Source: Argentina anserina (taxonomy: Eukaryota; Streptophyta; Magnoliopsida; Rosales; Rosaceae). Taken from it: 64,000 bases of DNA. Positions 1-14,013 of this stretch are shown here, in pieces; position 1 is the stretch's first letter, and every line of letters begins with the position of its first letter. The DNA lies in NCBI RefSeq assembly GCF_933775445.1, contig NC_065874.1, forward strand, positions 13,721,001-13,785,000, read 5' to 3'. The notes below the pieces were generated by a model. The model did no database searches. It was not told the DNA's origin and saw nothing but the letters and a program-made list of their open reading frames with translations. Position numbers and translations under genes: made by a program.

Positions 1-1455
1 TATGCATTGACTAAGTCAAAACTATCTAGAAAAAAATGGAGGTCTAAGTACCATTTTAGGAGGTATGAATAGAACCTCCCAATATTTTTTTGTGAGAAAC
101 TAATGATAAAAGAGTAAATCTATCAGTTTGTAATTTAGTGGTAAACGATATCGTAGTAGAGATACCTATTACTTGTATGAAATTACAGAAAAATTCTTTG
201 AGGTGAAATATTTGCCCACCAAAACCCATTTTAAATTTTCTCTAAGGCGCAAATAAATCGGATCAAAAGCTTAGATCATGTTGCCATGTTTAAGTGTCTC
301 TATGGAAGTGATTGCTAAACATCACTGTTGAGTATGCTTATCGTAGGATGATGAAGGGAACGAATCTTTGAGTTTGAGAGTATCCTGAAAAACGGTTCTA
401 CTTCTATCTCAAGTAAGTTGGGACCCTAAATCGATTTTTTTGTTTATTTAGTGACTGTTTAAAGGTTATTTTATTTAGTGACTTAATTAAGATTTGAGAG
501 TAGCCGTACTACTAACCTTTTGTTAGGAAAAAAAAATCCCGATTTCCTTCCCTTAAAATTGGTTGAACCCCAACATTCTTTGGATAAGGCTAAGCCAACG
601 CAAAGACAAATTCTTTCAATAAATGGTTTGAGAAACCATCTGTTCCTCAAACAATTTTGGCACCAGCAATGACAAGGAACCTTCTGTAGTTCTGTGCATC
701 CCTTGACAAAACACAATGCTCCTCGTTTCGAATGGTTAACTGACTCTTACAATTTCTTTGTGACATAATGTGGGCACCGGAAAATTTCTTTTCAAGAGGG
801 TGCATTCAGGAGTCTGATACAGACAGCGAAAATAATCATGTATCAAAAACTTTCATTCCTGAGAAGAACAATTCTACAGATCACAAAACTATCTTGCTAC
901 ACTTTTTTTTTACTACAAAACAATAAAATCTATGAACAAAATATAAGTGAAAAATGGTTCTGCTAACTAACTGATGTGAGCATTCCGAAGGGTATCATCA
1001 AACTCTTTTTGTCGCAATTCCATCATCAACAGGACACCAAATAACAATGAAGGTTATTTAGAGCTGTAGGGTCCATCTTGGTTTATATGGCGAAACACCA
1101 TCTTGAACAGAAGGGATTCTGCCGCGGGCTAAGCTCCCGCTTGGAACCGAGCAGGCGCTTTATCAAAGCAGTTCTAGTATCTGAGAGTAATTACAAAGTT
1201 GAATTAATTATTTGATTGTAATTTAAAAGACCTCAGACCCCACAGGGAATGAACCTCTAGCCCCGTACTCTTGTTCTGAAGGGAGAGAGGAGATCTACTA
1301 AGACCCCAAGTCTGTTGATAGTATCCTCTACTGTTGCATTTTATATGTATAAGTGGTCTATAATGATTTCCTAAGCATATCATATACAAAGTACGGAAAA
1401 CAACTTTTTCTTTTAACTAGGTTTATAAAATTTAATACCTTCTTGAGATGGAAAT
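1..1455. other. Intergenic, downstream of formin
   Basis: No gene is supported here. The right part should hold the 3' untranslated region of the minus-strand formin. Short open frames, for example the minus frame at 483-716, have no recognisable domain and do not join to any exon. A GC-rich patch at about 1120-1155 stands out from the AT-rich surroundings but has no clear identity. Confidence 0.5.
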
Positions 1456-4400
1456 CTATGGATCTTCATCATCTGAGCTAGAATTGTCTATGCGCCTATC
1501 TTTGATTGCTGGGAAAAGCCGCTGATGGAGATCTGGAAAGGGATCCAGCGCAGATGGTGTTGTCGGGGTGCGGGGATCAGACGCAGATGGCGTTGTCGGA
1601 GGCTGGCGGGGATCGGAGGGAGGTGCCTCCTTTCTCTGAACTTTTGTGGACTTGCTTGGAATCAATCTAACTTCTTTGCATACCCTATCCAAAATTATCA
1701 AAAAATCCCGCACAATAACAAACAAATGTAAACCCTCATCCTTCCCTGCATTCCCATGGAAATAGTCACCGGTGCTCTTTACCAGAGCCATGATTCTCTT
1801 TTCTTCCTCTAGCAGACCCCTGATATCAACATCAGCATTCTGCACAAAACTCTTCAGTGTTTCATGAAAACCACTTTCTTCTTCTGAATTCTTCATGTCT
1901 GTATTTAGAAATTCTCGGGATTTTATCAGACCATGACGAAGTTTGGCAACAGTTCCTGTTAAGTTGTCAGCATCCAAAATTGATGCTCTTTTCACATTTT
2001 CGAGTTCATTGCTCAAACCTGACACTTTCTCTAGACCAAGATTACGATAGTGCTCCTCTGTGTACAGGGAAGTTTCCTCAAGGAGATCATCTGTTTTAAC
2101 GCTATTGAAACTCCGGTTTGCTTTTGCTGCACGAGCAGCTCTCACACCCTCAGAGCGGATTATTTCCTGAACAACGAAATGCAAAAGCGTTGTCTTGCCA
2201 TCTGTTCCCTTCACATCTGCCAATTTCAAGAGTGTGTCGAGCTTAAATGCCTGTGCACCGCCACGAAATGTTCCATCATTCATGCGATTGCCAGTTTTAA
2301 GAACAGCTTCCAAAAGCTTGAGAAACAGCCGGCTGTTTCTGAGTTCTTTGCAAGCAACCTGCAATACAAATGCAGGTTATAATTTACATAGTATTGAGGG
2401 ACACGGTCATGCATGAAAACAAAAAACACATTAGAACAAAAGAAGGTGCAGAATTGAATGGCTATTGACATATTATGTAGCTACTATGTCCCCACACTCA
2501 TAAAGCTTATTGCTGTTAAAGTGGTACTCAATATTTAAAAGTTGACGGAAAGCCAGATAAAAAATTGTTGAAAAGCTCCGCACCAACATAATGTGCAGAG
2601 AGATGGCAAATCTGATGCCTCATGCATGACAGAAGGATTTTAGGTCAGGTAAGCCTTCATATTTCAGGTCAGATAAGAGTCATAAGACTAAACCTAGTAA
2701 AAATAGCAACTAGGTATTGCAAAACTGATGTAGAGTTTGAACATAAATTTCCAAATTTGCTATCTTGGGCATTCCAGCTAAAAGTACAGTAGTAGTCATA
2801 GCATAGTTGTCATTAATGATTGTAGATAGATGGAAATCCAAGGCTTAAATCCAAACGCCACTACTAATAAAAGAAATCCTAAAAGAAACAACGGTTGCTG
2901 CAGGAAGTTCTTAACTCCGACATGCAAGGGTCAACCAACCCCAAAGTAGTACTTTGCTCGTTACATTGATGTTCTCATTCATGTTATCGAATTGCACTTT
3001 TTTCATTTGTACATTAGCTTTTCACTGTTCACCTTTCCAAACCTAGTAACCTGTATTTTTTGCTATGAAGTAATGATTCCACAGCTCTAGAGTTTAGAGT
3101 CTTTATGCAGGATATCAACATTACTATAAAATATGATGCACTTTGCTTTATGATTATTTGGTTGTGTATTGAGCATATTGGGTATATTTTAAACTTTCTG
3201 ATCAAGACAAGTTGAGAAACCCAAAAATCAGGCAGAAAAGCTATGAGATTCAAAATCATAGTGCAATTAAGAAACCAGTCTCCTACCTCTAAGGATGCAA
3301 AGGATTCTTTAAGGGTGATGATCTCCTCCTGAAGATTGCACATAAAAAGTAAGGCTTCCAACCGTTTAAAGGCATACGGGATGTCAATCAAGCCTTTTAA
3401 AAACCGTTCAGCAGGCCCCAGTTGAGAAAGTTCACCATCGAACACCCTGAGCTTGAACTCTTCTTCTTGCGTTGGTGCCATCTTCAACAAAGTCTGAACG
3501 AATTCGGACGGAAGCTCATTGCCTGATTCAATGAAGATATGTTACAATATGCTTCTCATGCACAAGCAAGGTCAGACACACATGAACTCTACCCATCATT
3601 TGTACAGTACCTTTCTTTATATGTTCTTCTATTACTAAGAAGTGATGTTATGCAAGTAAATTACAGCACAATGTTTTAACCTAAACTTTCATGAAAATGA
3701 TGAAGCAAGATATGAAAAGAAAAGCTATTCACTTAGAAGAAACATGCAGAACTCCTAGCCTCCAGCAGCCAAAAAATAGTGTAGATGCTATACAATCCCA
3801 TTTGCACAAAAAGGAAAAATCGGATAATTATAAAACAATGTCGACAATTCCCAGTTTCACTGTTTTAGTATATTAAAAAATTGCCTAATTTTATTCCAAA
3901 CCACTGCACGTCCAAAAGCATGGCGGTCATAACACCTTTAATTTTAGCTTTCGGTATATGTTATTACTCAACCAAAAAAACATTCCCTCGAGAACTCCCC
4001 CCCCCCAAAAAAAACATGAGATGTAAAACCAAATGGGCTCTAAACAGTTGCATTAAAACCTCAAACTTCAGAAAATCATTGCAAGCTCCTTCAAGAACAG
4101 GAAACCAAAAAGCAGAACATTTTCCCTTGCAATCTCTCTCTAACACGATAAAACCGAATAAAGTAAAATATTGCATTTTCCATGTCATGGAAAGAAGTGA
4201 GTTACCTTCACAAACTGCATCACAGACCTCTTCGGTTGTCACATTCAATGCCCGAAGAAGAATTGAAAGATTCTGTGCTTTTTTGGGATTAATAATTTGA
4301 ATAAACTGGGGTGTGTTATCTTGGGATGAAGATTCTTTCTTGCGATCATTTTTGTTTTTATCACCAGAATTATTGTACCCAAACAGTGATTCAATCATGT

Positions 4401-6690
4401 TCTCATCGAACCTGTATGATAATTACATATAGTCTTCAGCAGCTTATAATGTTAAATAATTTATCGGTAACATCTAAGAAGTAAAAGAGAAGTGGGTACT
4501 AACTGGAAAGATCCTGATTTAATTTGATGCCACACCATTGATTGATCAGGGTTTGCTAGAACCTTATCCCAAAAAAAGGGTTTCAGCTTTGTTTTAGGAG
4601 CATCACCATCAGCATCTGATCCATCACTTGAAGCAGCATTTGATGTACGCTTTGGTGCGAATGGCAGAGGTCGAGCTAGCTTAGAACCTAAAGGCATTGA
4701 TGGAGGTGGCCTAGGAGGAGGAACGCCAATCTTTGGAAGTGATGGGGGAGGAGGACCAGCAGCTGGAGGCGCTGGAGGAGGAGGAACAGCTGCTGGAGGT
4801 GCTGGAGGAGGAGGAACAGCCGCTGGAGGTGCTGGAGGAGGAGGAGGACCAGGAGCTGGGGGGCGAGGGCCATGAGCTGGAGGTCGGAGACCAAGAGCAG
4901 GAGGTGGTGGCGGAGGGGATGCACCAACAGATGGATTCAAAGTAGGAGGTGGTACAGGAGGTGGAGGGGTAGGTGGAGGAGCAGCCCTGCCAGGAGGAGG
5001 CTTAAAAGAAGAAGGTGGTTCAGGAGGGAGAGGCTTTGCTCTGCCAGGAGGCGGCTTCAAAGGAGGCATCCCAGGAGGAGATGGTAGTGATCCGTTTCCA
5101 TAACTGGATGCCTCATACATTTCATACTGGTATTTGGATGCACGTGTGATGGATCCTAATTCTGCAGTGAAGTAAGGAGAACGTCAGACTCAATGAGAAT
5201 ATTACTATTCAAAGATTAATATTTTAAGGCCTCAGTTATTACCCAATGATTCATGCTCAAGCTTCTCCCTTTTTATTGAATTTTCGGAAGGATGAAACTT
5301 ATACGGAGAACCTGAAACATCAAAATTAAGAGAATTCAGAACTGAAATAGTTCAAAAAAATAAACTGTACGATAAGAGTACAAGATAGAGAACTGTACCT
5401 CCAGAGTCGGATAAGCTCAGGCTAAGGAGGGGGCTCTCATCATTTTGTCTACCTTTACGCTGTTTGTTACAAATTTTAGTACAACATAAGAAGAAGACTG
5501 CTGCAAATACAAATGTCACTGATGCAGTTACCACAACTGCAATGATAATTGGTTTACGATCAGTCTTTTTATTAATCTGTATAATAGAGCCGGGAGCTGG
5601 TGGGCTAACTGAAGGTTGTGAAACCGAATTTCGGGACACAGGAGGAAAAAATGATGCTTGTGGAGCAGCAGGGCTCAAGGGCCTAGGAATGCTAGAAGCA
5701 GAAGGTGCAGGACCAGGGGTTGATACAGGACTGAATATAGAAGATCCTGGTCCAGGGGCAGGAGATGGTACCTCAGCAAAGGTCTCTAGCAATTCGCTGC
5801 CCATATTTCTTCTTGGAACAGGTCTGGGACATAGAGACTCAATATACTTGGCATACCAAATCTTGGAGGCACTCTCTTCTCCAGAGACATGGAAAAAGAG
5901 ATTATTCTTTCTGAAACAATCTGAAAGAGTTTGTTTCACCTGAGGATGAAGGACGCTTATTAATGTGTGCAAATTTTCTTCTAGTGACTGTCTTTTTGAA
6001 CTAATTTCATCTGTGCTACCAGATATTTCCTCTGGCAACCATAAGTGAAGATCTTGAATAGTTTCCACCAAATGGGTCAAATCAACCTTGCAATGTACCC
6101 ATAACAGCTGTGCCTGCACCCCATAGAAATTACAATAACTACATTGCAGAAATCTACAAACTTAATGAAGAATACCTAACTTCATTTGTGAATATTTCTC
6201 AAAGTCGAAGTAATACATTTTATTTCACTGGTAACTTGTTTCTTGCTTAACATTTCATTTTCATCAGACCTAAACTTCTCAAAATTACCCCAATATTGGT
6301 GGTCTCAAATAGTTGATCTAGTTTCACAGTAATTACCCCGAAACATCTTACATCAAGTTGTGACCAAAATCACAAATCAATACTAGGAAACTATCTCTGT
6401 ACCTTAACCAGTTCTTAAGCCCAAACCTACGTCTACAAGCTAGAACAAATAACCTACCACAAAAAAATTTATGAAATGTATTCGAATTTGAACAAATGCA
6501 AATAAATGTTAAAGTATCTTACCATATCTCCATCAATCCTTCCAGTTGCTGGATCAACTAGTCGAGTGAGGAACACTTCTTCTGTGATCAATCTCTCCTC
6601 CGAGCTGATCAAAGCTGAAACACAAAGCAGAGTAACCAAAACAATGAAACGACTTGTCCTCATAAGACCCATTTGTAGTTGTATTGTCAT
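1456..6690 (-). CDS. FH5: Class I formin-like protein (FH5-like), 7 exons, 984 aa
   Basis: Formin that nucleates and caps actin filaments at membranes. Exons in transcription order: 6523-6690, 5399-6113, 5243-5311, 4504-5161, 4206-4411, 3287-3522, 1456-2358; the joins give 985 codons with no internal stop. The N terminus has a hydrophobic signal peptide ([14 protein letters not shown]). An extracellular Pro/Ser-rich region follows, then one transmembrane helix ([20 protein letters not shown]) followed by basic residues. The cytosolic part has a proline-rich FH1 (exon 4) and an FH2 domain starting near [20 protein letters not shown] and running through [10 protein letters not shown] and [20 protein letters not shown]. 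This order is that of plant class I formins. In-frame ATGs at 6690, 6672 and 6663 all precede the signal peptide, so the exact start is open. The FH5 name also rests on gene order with the HSP, kinesin, ILR3 and GAUT12 neighbours. Confidence 0.93.
4761..4850 (-). repeat. 30-bp minisatellite in formin FH1 exon
   Basis: Three tandem 30-bp units (4761-4790, 4791-4820, 4821-4850) differ by few bases and encode a proline/alanine decapeptide of the [10 protein letters not shown] kind in the FH1 region. Unit-length changes keep frame, so the number of profilin-binding proline tracts may vary between alleles. Confidence 0.85.
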
Positions 6691-7604
6691 TCCGAACGTT
6701 CAATATCCTTCTCATTTCATCAATCCCTAAACCTCTCATAACCAATAAAAACCCTACAACACCATGACCACCCAAAACTTGACCAAAAAGCTTCAAACTT
6801 CCACAATCTGCCACCAACCCAATATTCAAATTCTCCTCCACAGCACACCTCCAATCCCAATTTGCCTTATCCAAGCGAATCCTCACAAACCCACCAAAGA
6901 TATCCAATCAAAATTTGAACTTTAAACACAATAGGAGATAATCAATCAAACCCAGAATCCTTCTTCTTCTTCTCCCCAAAAAGAACCCAATACAATGAAC
7001 CAAATGTTATTCCAACACGAAACCCAGAAAGAAACCAAGCACAGAAAGCTGAATAAGAAGCTCAAACAGAAGCAACCAAACAAGTTTCACCTCAAATTTC
7101 CTCTAAGCAGGCCCTGCAGAATCCAATGTTGAAAGGGTCAGCGCGTGAAGGCTTGAAATGGGTGTGTGATTATGACCAGATCCAAGACATGGAGCTTACA
7201 CAATGTCAGCAGCTGAAATGTAATGGCGGTATTTGACCAGAATATGTAGGAAAGGTTAAAATCTTGAGATTCAGAACGTTTCGTCTCAAAGCTGTTCAAA
7301 CGAATGACTCTGTTTCCTGTCTCTTTCTCTCTTTGTTTTTTGTTTTTTGGCATTTAATACTATTTTCTACCTTTTATTTATTTTTCGTTCTAATTTATTA
7401 GTTTCTGTTTGGAAAAAGAATATTCATCAAACCAATTTGGTAATTTTCCACATTAATTTATATCACTGTTGAATGTGTGAATGTTTGATGTGCTGATCTC
7501 ATCATTGTGACTTTTATTTATCCACCGAATGCGGCATGACTCGCGAGAAAGCCCGCTTTCGTGGGTAGAGGGCTGGTTTTATGGGTAGAGGGCCGGGTTT
7601 AGAT
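6691..7604. other. Formin 5' leader and promoter region
   Basis: This is the upstream flank of the minus-strand formin. It contains AAG-rich leader-like sequence on the minus strand (about 6950-7350) and then AT-rich DNA. Open frames at 6554-6907 and 7138-7353 show no domain and are taken as chance. From about 7540 it grades into sequence rich in GCCCG/GGGC that belongs to the transposon block. Confidence 0.45.
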
Positions 7605-7698
7605 TAGAGATGTGAAACCCAGTCCGTGAGTTTGGCCCGCCAAAAGTCCGCAAGTCCCGGCCCGTAAAAGCCCGTCAAGTAATAAAATATTATACATA

Positions 7699-7882
7699 TG
7701 TTTCAGGATGAAATAATTATGTATTATTAAATGATATGGGGGCCTATATATAGGCATTACAAAATCACAATCCCGTAAGATTCGGAGTCCTAATCTATTA
7801 CGGAGATGCTAATCTATCTCCTAACAGGAAACCTATTAGGCTAAGACACACACAAGGGTATAATAGTAATTCTCCCGGAACA
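7699..7882 (-). repeat. Copia 3' LTR
   Basis: This 184-bp LTR lies at the 3' end in the element's minus orientation. It starts TGTTCCGGGAG and ends GAAACA on the minus strand, and it is preceded by the purine tract AATGGGGAG (7883-7891). It aligns along its length with 14014-14198 with scattered substitutions. Confidence 0.9.
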
Positions 7883-9089
7883 CTCCCCATTGTGTCGCAT
7901 GCCTAGGTTGCATGGTGCACACATCGTTGCCTCGGTAAAAATCTTGCCAAGCAAAATTAAAACCTCTTGGGTAAAAACAAAAGCTTGATCGAGGGAAAAA
8001 TAGCACAACACACCGTCTACATTTGATAGCATCATGTGAGGTAGACTCCCCCTGAAGTCTACGAAACAACTCCCCCTGATTAGTGTCATAATCATGGAGT
8101 ACAAAGAACAACGTATACAACGTTCATTACATGCTTCTCAAACGTAGTCTTGGGCTAATGATTAATCATTAATCTAGCCACACATCCTTAAATCATACAT
8201 GCTATACTTAGCCAAACTTAGCTCTTAGGAAACAAGATTGCATAACAACTCAAAATAAGAGTTTGCAATGAAAATCAGATTCTCGGGTAGAATGACCTTC
8301 ACTAACTTAAACGGCCATAACTTCTTCCTCAAAATATGTATCAGCGAACCGTAAAATGTTCTGGAAAGTAGACACCCGTGGATTTCCAATGACATAAAGT
8401 TCACAACCTAATCCGATCAGAGCAGTTCACAGTTCTCTGTCGAAGTTGACTGACTTACAAATTTCCGGACAAAACTGTCATACTTTGCTAAAACGGCCAT
8501 AACTCACACAATATGATAGCTATGAATAAATGGTTGGTGTCCTTGAATAGACCTTTCCAATGGTACCAATTTCACCATAATTCATTGAGCGAGCTGTCTT
8601 GTAGGTCTCGTTGAAGTTGACCTACGAAACTGGACAGATTCTGATTTGTCACATTCAATGTGTCTTTCGCAAAAAGAATGGGGGAATGGACCAATGAATG
8701 ACTGATTTTGGTCCGAAGCGGAACCATATGTATCATTTACGCTACCAGTGTCGACTGCTACACTAAGGCATACGTTGATGTTGCTGGAGCTGCTGGCGGC
8801 GTTGGTGTGGATAGGATTTGTGTTGGTTCATTAAGTGTAGAACTAAACTCATGTCAAATGAGCAATGCAAGTCCAATGACGATGCATAGGCGCATAGTTA
8901 ATCACATCATAATGAAAGCAATAGTGTCCCAACAACACTTACATATATGAATGTATAGCTCATTGAATCTCTTCATCATCTATACTTAGACGGAATAGAG
9001 AATCAATAATTAGCTTTCATATGAACACATATGTGTATGAGTTCTTGCAACCAATTGTACTACGTTCTCTCGAACATCGCAATCTGATT

Positions 9090-11069
9090 ACATAAGCTCT
9101 CAGTGGTCTGGAGGCATTTAAAGTCCCTCGGGCACTCTCATATCTGCGTCAAGATCCCTTTACAGATATTTTATGACCATTATCATATGCTGCAAATTAG
9201 TTTTCATGGACACTACTACTGATCAAGTAGCGGAAAGCAATTATGTCCATAACGAGAGAAATTAACTCATCGTAGTCAATACTAGGATAATGAGACAATC
9301 TTTGCGCCATAAGTCCTGCATATATCGCATGACTTCACCTTTCTCATTACACTTACGAACAACGACCAACATAACAAGTCTAGTTCAGTCTGTATTGATT
9401 CTTTCCACTTTGGTCAAGTTGCTCATCGTTGATGTTTTACAACGGAATAAGAGCATAAGCGAATACATCATCAATCATGGGAGATCAATCCATTAAACAC
9501 ACGCGCGCACTGTATACGATCAATTGAGATATTTATATTCTTCTCTAACATCAACAAAATGAGTCTGTAGCGTCCCATATAAACTTAGTTGATACACATG
9601 TTTAGAGAATATCTCTTGATGATGGGCGAAATACTTGTGCCTACGCATTTCGCTTCTTTCTGGTTTTGATTCCAGAGAATAATGGTCTCCCCCTCATCTA
9701 GGTAGAAGCCAAAACCAAAGCTATGACCCTTATTAGTCAATCTTTGCGTTTGCCGCCCTTATTTTGCGGTGCAATACCACGGGCGCCGACAACACCACAG
9801 CGTACAATGGTGCCATCGTCGGCTTCCTTCCCATTGTCAGGGATGGTGCCAATAGTGCTAGGACCATGTCATATGAAATTCTCCCATATTTTGAGAGTTC
9901 CAACCTTACTGGCACATCACAGCATTTATGTGCGATCTCGTCACTTTCGCAATATCGGTAAAGAGCATCGAATCTTTGACTTTCTGAGTAATGGTCTCCC
10001 CCTCATCTAAGTAGATAATGCGTTGCACATTTGCTCACTTTGAGTAGTGCGGGATCTTAATGAGACATAGTGCCACACCACGTCAATTCCTGGCGTTAAA
10101 ACCGGAATGAGAGCATTCCATATCTCCCCATAACGACATGAAGTATGTCTCACCAAAGTGATTGCTGCTAATATCGCAGGATAGAGATCAACGGTTGTAG
10201 ATTCGAAATAGCGAACAAGTGTTGGTGCTTCATTAATCATAACCAACCAGAATACTTAATCGTTTCAAGTAGACCCATTGAGATAACTACAATAGAGGCA
10301 CATAAACAACTTTAACCAAATAGGCGTTTAATGAAAAGATTGTTGGGATCGTATCGAGTAACCATCTGGTACGCACTAAACGCTTGGTAAATTGTGAGTC
10401 TAAAACGAATAAGTGTCGCTACATGCAACATTATTACATATCTCCATGCAAAAATCGGTAGGTTAATAGCCATAACCAAGTCTGAGCTCTGCTGGATAGT
10501 GCAATAAATGAACATGAGGAATAATATGTTCAACGACGATCCCAGTAGATATGCAAAACGAAATCATCAAAGTCGTGGAAGTGAACTCTCCAACGGTATC
10601 CAATCAAATAGATTTGAGAGAATGGGAAGGGTAGTGAGCCCTTAGTATGATGATCATAACTAAAAACTTAGCAAATGCATCGTTCCTTGTGGAAAGCAAA
10701 GCGACGTGTGACCAACGCGTCGATGCTCTTAACCTATACCATAAAAATACCGAAAAATGCCGCATTCGGTTGGATAGGGTCTACTAATGTCACCTTAAAT
10801 ACTTTGTAAGAATGGAATGTTCTCAGTTAGAGCCTTAGCAAATAAGGACTTCCTTGAAATCTAGCAAGATAACAAGCTTTGCAAAATGAGCAATGGGCAT
10901 CAGAGATTGCCATGGAGGCATTAGAAAACATAAGAGGCATCACAAGCTCCTGTGAAGGAGGGGATGCCGCCGCCGACGGCCTGAATGCCATGGAGCCGCC
11001 GAGAGGGGCAGGCTCGACCTCACCGTGTGAAGCACGGGTGAGGTGATCCTCCAATCGCTTCGTGAACAT
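9090..11069 (-). pseudogene. Copia pol relic (GAG-pre-integrase, integrase C-part, reverse transcriptase)
   Basis: Fragments of copia polyprotein lie on the minus strand in the expected order but in different frames and with stops. At 11069-10827 a piece ends in a HCSFCKACYLARF segment, like the GAG-pre-integrase zinc-binding end. At about 10470-10312 a piece resembles the integrase C-terminal part (AWRYVIMLHVATLIRF, then TIYQAFSAYQMVTRYDPN). At about 10235-10180 EAPTLVRYFESTTVDLY resembles the segment that follows. At about 9345-9215 SIDYDELISLVMDIIAFRYL matches the start of copia reverse transcriptase. The assignments come from remembered family consensus, not alignment. No frame is long enough to make an enzyme. 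Confidence 0.75.
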
Positions 11070-13179
11070 GAAAAATAGATGATCATGTGAATTTCAAAGA
11101 ACTCGAATCATCATATCTCGTTCAAAATGACCAAAACAATGATCATGTCAAAACTGAGGAGACAGCAAAACCGAACCCATGATTCAAAGAATCTTAAGTT
11201 ACATAAAGCTACTGTTGTAGGCAAGCAAAGCTATGTCCACAGGCTAACAAAGCTACTGTCTAAGTTTGAAAAAGCTATTGTCAATGAAATCTGACAGATT
11301 TATTCCTCTCCATTCTTAACACAAATATCAAGATGAAAATTCATCATTGGCATGTAGGGCATTTGAAAACTTAGCAATGCACGAAGATATAGAACACAAT
11401 CTCCACACGAGATCCGTAAAACAACTACCTGCGCCGTAGGACAGTGTGGGTGGTTACGCAATTAGCAAGACACTCGATTTCACGGCGGGACATGCTCAAA
11501 ATAAAATTAAGAGAGTCAACGACGCGGTGAACTTCTCTAGACAATACGCCGTATGATATTGTAAGAGGGGGGATTGAAACAAATGTGCAATCTCATCGAG
11601 TGTATCACATGGCAATAGAACTAGATTCTTCAACTTAAGAGTTGGAAAAACATGGTATTGGAGCAGTTGAATACCAAACAATTAGGGTGGAAAACCATCC
11701 ATTTGGTGTGGGTGGTCAATAATAATAATAAAATCGTTTGAGCTATGAAACGACTTGGAGAAAAACAGGAAAATTAACCGGAAAACCATGTCAAAATAAC
11801 TTAAAATCGGGTGAAATTTGGACTGGAAAGCGTGGCAGTAAAAACTGCGGGAAATATGTCAGAAAAAATGACGAGAAACGACGAAAAAATCGTCGAAAAC
11901 TCACCGGAACCGGTAGTGCTGATTGCCAGAAAACCGGCCGACGATAGTCAGAGCTAGCCGACAAGGAGGCCGAGGCTGCTGTCCAACAGGGGGCGCCGGC
12001 AGGAACCGGATGGTGTCGTCAGAAATTCCGGCAAGTGGCTGGAAGGCGGCTAAAACGTCGAAAAATATTCCGGAAACGCCGGAACAATAACAGGGAAAAA
12101 TGATGTCAATTTTGACGTCCCGAGGTCCGTTTTCCAAATTTTAAGGTACAAAATCACAATGTAGTGCTATTGGGGTCCTATGTAACCCAAAAGCGGCCAT
12201 ATTAAAAACCACGTGAGTTGCAAACGTTGACCATTCATGCTAGGTTTAAGGCAAATAAAATTCTCACGAGCTCATCTAAGGAATACGAGAAATTTTATTA
12301 AATATGCCAATATTTAATACAACACAAATAAGCTTCTAATTCCAATAGACGACTTAAACTAAAGTCAAGCAAGAATCATGGCAATGCCAACGTCATACTT
12401 GAAAAATAGTAAGCAGAAAACATAGTCAAAATAGATTGACTAATCAAAAGTTCGTAGCAACAAAATCTTGCATATCGGATCGGGCGAAGCCGTAGCCTGA
12501 GGCTAAAAAATGTGCTTACTTGAGAATGGAAGAATGTTACGTTTCCATCTCCAAAATTTCCTCAAGAAATAGATACAGGTGCCAAAAATGGCATGTGTTT
12601 CTCGGATGTGGAGCATGGTTCAAGTCAACTCTGGTAATACAACGCCATAGACGTTTATTGAATCACTTTAAGTGTGTCCCATAGAATGTGTTATTTTTGG
12701 GATATTTTGTCAGCAAATAGTGTTGCATCAGAGTAATGAATCAACTCAAATAAATGAGTACGTAGACCTTGAGATTATCGTTTATAGACAAGAGTTTAAG
12801 AAAACTCAAACATTCAAATAACAGTCGTGATGGCGACACATCCATAAGAAACGAGGGTTGTATAGGTTTCGAATAATTAAACTATTCAAGTATATAACCG
12901 GAATTAGAAGGGTTGTGATGTATATGGTCACAAAATAATTGATGCATATCAGCGATTCTCATGATCGCACCCAAAACATCGGTGTACTCAGACAACCACA
13001 CGCAATCGATTTCTTTCCTTTAAATAATAACGTGACTCTCCTAGGGCCGTCACACGAAAAACGTCGACCAAGAGGGGAATCATATCCCTCTTTGGTCTCA
13101 TCGGCGTTATAAGAAGGCCGGAAAAGAGACATAAAGAAGGCTAATAGCGCCCGATAATTTATATATATATATATATATA

Positions 13180-13529
13180 CAGTCTCTATCCAGAGTGAAG
13201 TTCCAATTTTGGCAAACTTTTCGGTCAAATTTTTTCAACATAAGTAATTCAATATTTAGGTATGCTATTCAAGATCATCTATACAAAATTTCATCTAATT
13301 CGGACATCGTTAAGGTATTAAAATTAGATTAAATCAATAAATGAATTAAAACTGTTCAACGTGAACTGTTCGTGTAAATCTCAATTTTGAAAGCTCAAAT
13401 CATTATCAAATTAGATAAAACTTTATAGAGATGATCTTGAATAACATACCTAAATATTGAATCGCTTATGGTGAAAAAAATTGACTGAAAAGTGTGCCAA
13501 AATTGGAACTTCACTATGGATAAGGACTG
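13180..13529. mobile_element. 350-bp MITE with about 100-bp terminal inverted repeats, inside the copia leader
   Basis: The left arm begins CAGTCTCTATCCAGAGTGAA and the reverse complement of the right arm begins CAGTCCTTATCCATAGTGAA. The two stay aligned for about 100 bp to ATTCAAGATCATC with about ten mismatches. Both sides are flanked by (TA)n tracts (about 13160-13179 and 13530-13550), so a TA or longer AT target duplication cannot be measured. The superfamily is unresolved. The interior shares a motif with the 505-bp modules and with the MITE at about 59.9 kb. Confidence 0.85.
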
Positions 13530-14013
13530 TATATATATATATATATATATGTTCAAAAGCGGGAACGTTTATGAAAATTTTACCTTTGAAGGTTTGTAGA
13601 AGACTGAAGCAGCTTCTCTTGAGCGAAGACTTTGCTTATGAAGTTCGCGTTTCTTGCTTGAATATGCGGGGGAAGCAATTTTGAATGCTTTGATGCGGGG
13701 ACTTGCGGGGCAAAAAGATATTTTTGCGGAGCGAATGCGGAGGAGACCCTGCGGGTTTGCGGAGGCTGCGTGCAAGGGTTGCATGCAGGGCTGCAGGGGT
13801 TGCAGGGGCAGCAGGGGGGGTCGCAAAGGTTGCAGGGCAGGAGGTGGCGGTGGCTGCAGGGGGTCTGCAGCGGCGGCGAGTAGGAGCGGCGACCGACGGG
13901 GAGCGCCGACGGGAAGATGTCGGAGGTTGGAGATGAAGGCGACCGACGGTGGAGAGAAAACAAATTCTAGGGCTCTAAAAGTTCAGGGTTTTAGGGCAAA
14001 GTGCGTAATAACG

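Noticed and set aside
4688..5087. Several long frames opposite and beside the formin FH1 exon
   Set aside because: They are shadows of the proline-rich repeat; low-complexity Glu/Arg/Leu text with no independent signals.
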